From an uncultured Lachnospiraceae bacterium (lineage in GTDB: Bacteria > Bacillota > Clostridia > Lachnospirales > Lachnospiraceae): a stretch of DNA of 34,131 bases. Both the position numbers and the translations under genes were made by a program. Under the pieces are notes generated by a model. The model searched no databases. It was not told where the DNA came from and was given only the letters and a program-made list of their open reading frames with translations. The stretch covers positions 1-34,131 of the forward strand of contig CAJFOF010000009.1 in assembly GCA_904395885.1 (NCBI GenBank), read 5' to 3'. Below are positions 32,515 through 34,131 of this stretch, piece after piece (the first letter of the stretch is position 1; each line of letters begins with the position of its first letter).

Positions 32515-34056
32515 ATGAACAGAGAAATGATTATCGTGCTGGATTTTGGCGGCCAGTATAATCAGTTGATCGCCAGAAGAGTCCGGGAATGTAATGTGTA
32601 CTGTGAGGTGCATCCCTACAGCATGGATTTGGAAAAAATCCGGGAGATGGCGCCCAAGGGCATTATTTTCACCGGCGGTCCCAACAGTGTCTATCTGGAA
32701 GAATCCCCTCACATTGCAAAAGAAATTTTTGAGATGGGTATCCCCATCCTGGGCATCTGCTACGGTTCCCAGTTGATGGCCCACACCCTGGGCGGCCAAG
32801 TGGCCACGGCCCCGGTCAGTGAGTACGGAAAGACAGAAGTAGACACAGACCCGACTTCCGTTTTATTCAAAAATGTCTCTTCCAAAACAATCTGCTGGAT
32901 GAGCCACACAGACTATATAGCAAAGGTTCCGGAAGGTTTCCGGATTACGGCCCACACCCCTGTATGTCCGGTAGCGGCTATGGAATGTGCGGAGCGCCGT
33001 CTGTATGCGGTTCAGTTCCACCCCGAGGTTGTTCACACGGCGGAAGGTATGAAAATGCTTTCCAGTTTCGTATATGACGTCTGCGGCTGCGCCGGTGACT
33101 GGAAGATGGACTCTTTTGTGGAGACTACGATTCAGTCGATTCGGGAAAAGGTAGGCAGCGGAAAAGTTCTGTGCGCCCTGTCCGGAGGCGTTGATTCTTC
33201 TGTTGCAGCCGTCCTCATGTCCAAGGCAGTAGGAAAGCAGCTCACCTGCGTTTTCGTTGATCACGGCCTTTTGAGGAAAAATGAGGGTGATGAGGTGGAG
33301 GCCGTATTTGGCCCCAACGGCAGCTACGACTTAAACTTTGTCCGGGTTAATGCCCAGGAGCGTTTTTACAGCAAGCTGGCCGGCGTGACAGAGCCAGAGC
33401 AGAAGCGCAAGATCATCGGCGAAGAGTTTATCCGTGTCTTTGAGGAAGAAGCGAAAAAAATCGGTGCCGTAGATTTCCTGGTTCAGGGAACCATCTACCC
33501 GGACGTGATCGAATCCGGTTTAGGAAAATCCGCTGTGATCAAGTCCCACCACAATGTAGGCGGCCTTCCCGACCATGTAGATTTCAAAGAAATCATCGAA
33601 CCCCTGCGCCTTTTATTTAAAGACGAGGTTCGCAAAGCCGGCCTGGAGCTGGGAATTCCGGAATACCTGGTATACCGTCAGCCCTTCCCCGGCCCCGGCT
33701 TGGGTGTCCGTATTCTGGGCGAAGTGACTGCTGAGAAAGTCCGGATGGTTCAGGATGCTGACTACATTTACCGGGAGGAGATTGCCAAGGCAGGCTTGGA
33801 TAAAACCTTCAGCCAGTATTTTGCTGCCCTGACCAACATGCGCTCCGTCGGCGTCATGGGCGACTTCAGAACTTACGATTACGCCGTCGCCCTCCGCGCG
33901 GTTATCACCTCCGATTTTATGACGGCAGAAGCCGCAGAAATCCCCTGGGAGGTTCTGCAGAAGGTCATGAACCGGATCGTCAACGAAGTGAAAGGCGTCA
34001 ACCGCGTCATGTACGATTTGACGAGCAAGCCGCCGGGGACGATTGAGTTTGAGTAA
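32515..34056 (+). CDS. guaA: GMP synthase (glutamine-hydrolysing)
   Basis: GuaA converts XMP to GMP using glutamine and ATP. The N-terminal class I amidotransferase domain has the catalytic Cys82 in [10 protein letters not shown] and H169/E171 in FHPE. The ATP-pyrophosphatase domain shows the P-loop [11 protein letters not shown] (from about residue 222), and the C-terminal dimerisation domain ends in the characteristic [16 protein letters not shown]. The 513-residue length is normal. AAAGGAG precedes the ATG. The 3' end of guaA is a known insertion site for integrative elements in Firmicutes. Confidence 0.98.
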   Translation: MNREMIIVLDFGGQYNQLIARRVRECNVYCEVHPYSMDLEKIREMAPKGIIFTGGPNSVYLEESPHIAKEIFEMGIPILGICYGSQLMAHTLGGQVATAPVSEYGKTEVDTDPTSVLFKNVSSKTICWMSHTDYIAKVPEGFRITAHTPVCPVAAMECAERRLYAVQFHPEVVHTAEGMKMLSSFVYDVCGCAGDWKMDSFVETTIQSIREKVGSGKVLCALSGGVDSSVAAVLMSKAVGKQLTCVFVDHGLLRKNEGDEVEAVFGPNGSYDLNFVRVNAQERFYSKLAGVTEPEQKRKIIGEEFIRVFEEEAKKIGAVDFLVQGTIYPDVIESGLGKSAVIKSHHNVGGLPDHVDFKEIIEPLRLLFKDEVRKAGLELGIPEYLVYRQPFPGPGLGVRILGEVTAEKVRMVQDADYIYREEIAKAGLDKTFSQYFAALTNMRSVGVMGDFRTYDYAVALRAVITSDFMTAEAAEIPWEVLQKVMNRIVNEVKGVNRVMYDLTSKPPGTIEFE

Positions 34057-34131
34057 GTAAAAGAATTTGAGAACCCGCATAAACAAGGCGTTTGAAGTCT
34101 ATCAAGGTTCTATTTGATAACAAAATGATAA
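34057..34131. other. Post-guaA AT-rich segment resembling an integrase attachment region
   Basis: The last 75 bases hold no gene. They contain imperfect inverted elements: AGAACCCGC around 34070 facing GGCGTTTG around 34088, and GAACC facing GGTTC further on. This arrangement recalls tyrosine-recombinase arm/core sites next to attL/attR junctions at the guaA 3' end. The window ends before any integrase could be seen. Confidence 0.3.

Noticed and set aside
1-34131. tRNA, rRNA, CRISPR arrays, insertion sequences
   Set aside because: No tRNA-like cloverleaf with a T-loop consensus, no rRNA, no regularly spaced repeats and no transposase or integrase coding sequence were recognised.

Overview
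The window looks like chromosome of an anaerobic, probably gut-associated Firmicute of the Lachnospiraceae / Clostridium cluster XIVa type. The basis is moderate G+C, strong AGGAGG-type ribosome sites, Gram-positive promoters, a CIRCE box, anaerobic AsrABC sulfite reductase, a lipoprotein amino-acid ABC transporter and clostridial-type haem/siroheme gene fusions. Genus cannot be fixed from the sequence alone. I see no rRNA, tRNA, CRISPR array, transposase or integrase gene, and no gene-free stretch longer than 300 bases.

Layout. (1) 1-5200, plus strand: CIRCE-controlled htpG with a histidine-phosphatase gene, then a DegV-type lipid-binding protein and a membrane-anchored CapA-like metallophosphoesterase. 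(2) 5131-6609, minus strand: a TetR-type regulator followed by a polytopic YwaF-like membrane protein whose 3' end overlaps the capA-like gene. (3) 6845-11436, plus: SCP2-fold protein, alpha/beta hydrolase, stand-alone condensation-domain protein, acyl/peptidyl carrier protein and AMP-forming acyl ligase. This is a compact, dissociated NRPS-like acyl-conjugation operon with a dyad near its promoter. (4) 11699-14054: a polar amino-acid ABC transporter. (5) 14160-24756: a Crp/Fnr regulator (minus) diverging from an SLC13-like transporter, thioredoxin reductase, an unusual thioredoxin, two tandem cytosolic aryl-sulfate sulfotransferase (ASST) paralogues, then asrA-asrB-asrC. (6) 24941-29250: hemA and a single 1044-residue ORF fusing precorrin-2 dehydrogenase, HemC, uroporphyrinogen-III methyltransferase and HemD, which is the siroheme branch. 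(7) 29484-34056: uvrA and guaA, housekeeping genes. After guaA the DNA resembles a tyrosine-recombinase attachment region.

How it may work together. Blocks 5 and 6 form a contiguous sulfur region of about 15 kb. The transporter could import an organic sulfate ester, the ASSTs could take its sulfuryl group onto a histidine, AsrABC reduces sulfite to sulfide, and HemA plus the four-domain fusion supply most steps to the siroheme that AsrC needs. The thioredoxin pair placed between transporter and ASSTs suggests an untested possibility: that a thiol removes the sulfuryl group from the ASST and releases sulfite, giving an ATP/PAPS-independent route from sulfate esters to sulfide. The regulator gene shares an intergenic region with the transporter, where a perfect 9+4+9 dyad lies at about -41.5 from the predicted transporter start, the class II activator position. 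This linked regulator / carrier / Trx / ASST / Asr / siroheme arrangement is my best candidate for an undescribed system; the linkage is seen, the chemistry is inference.
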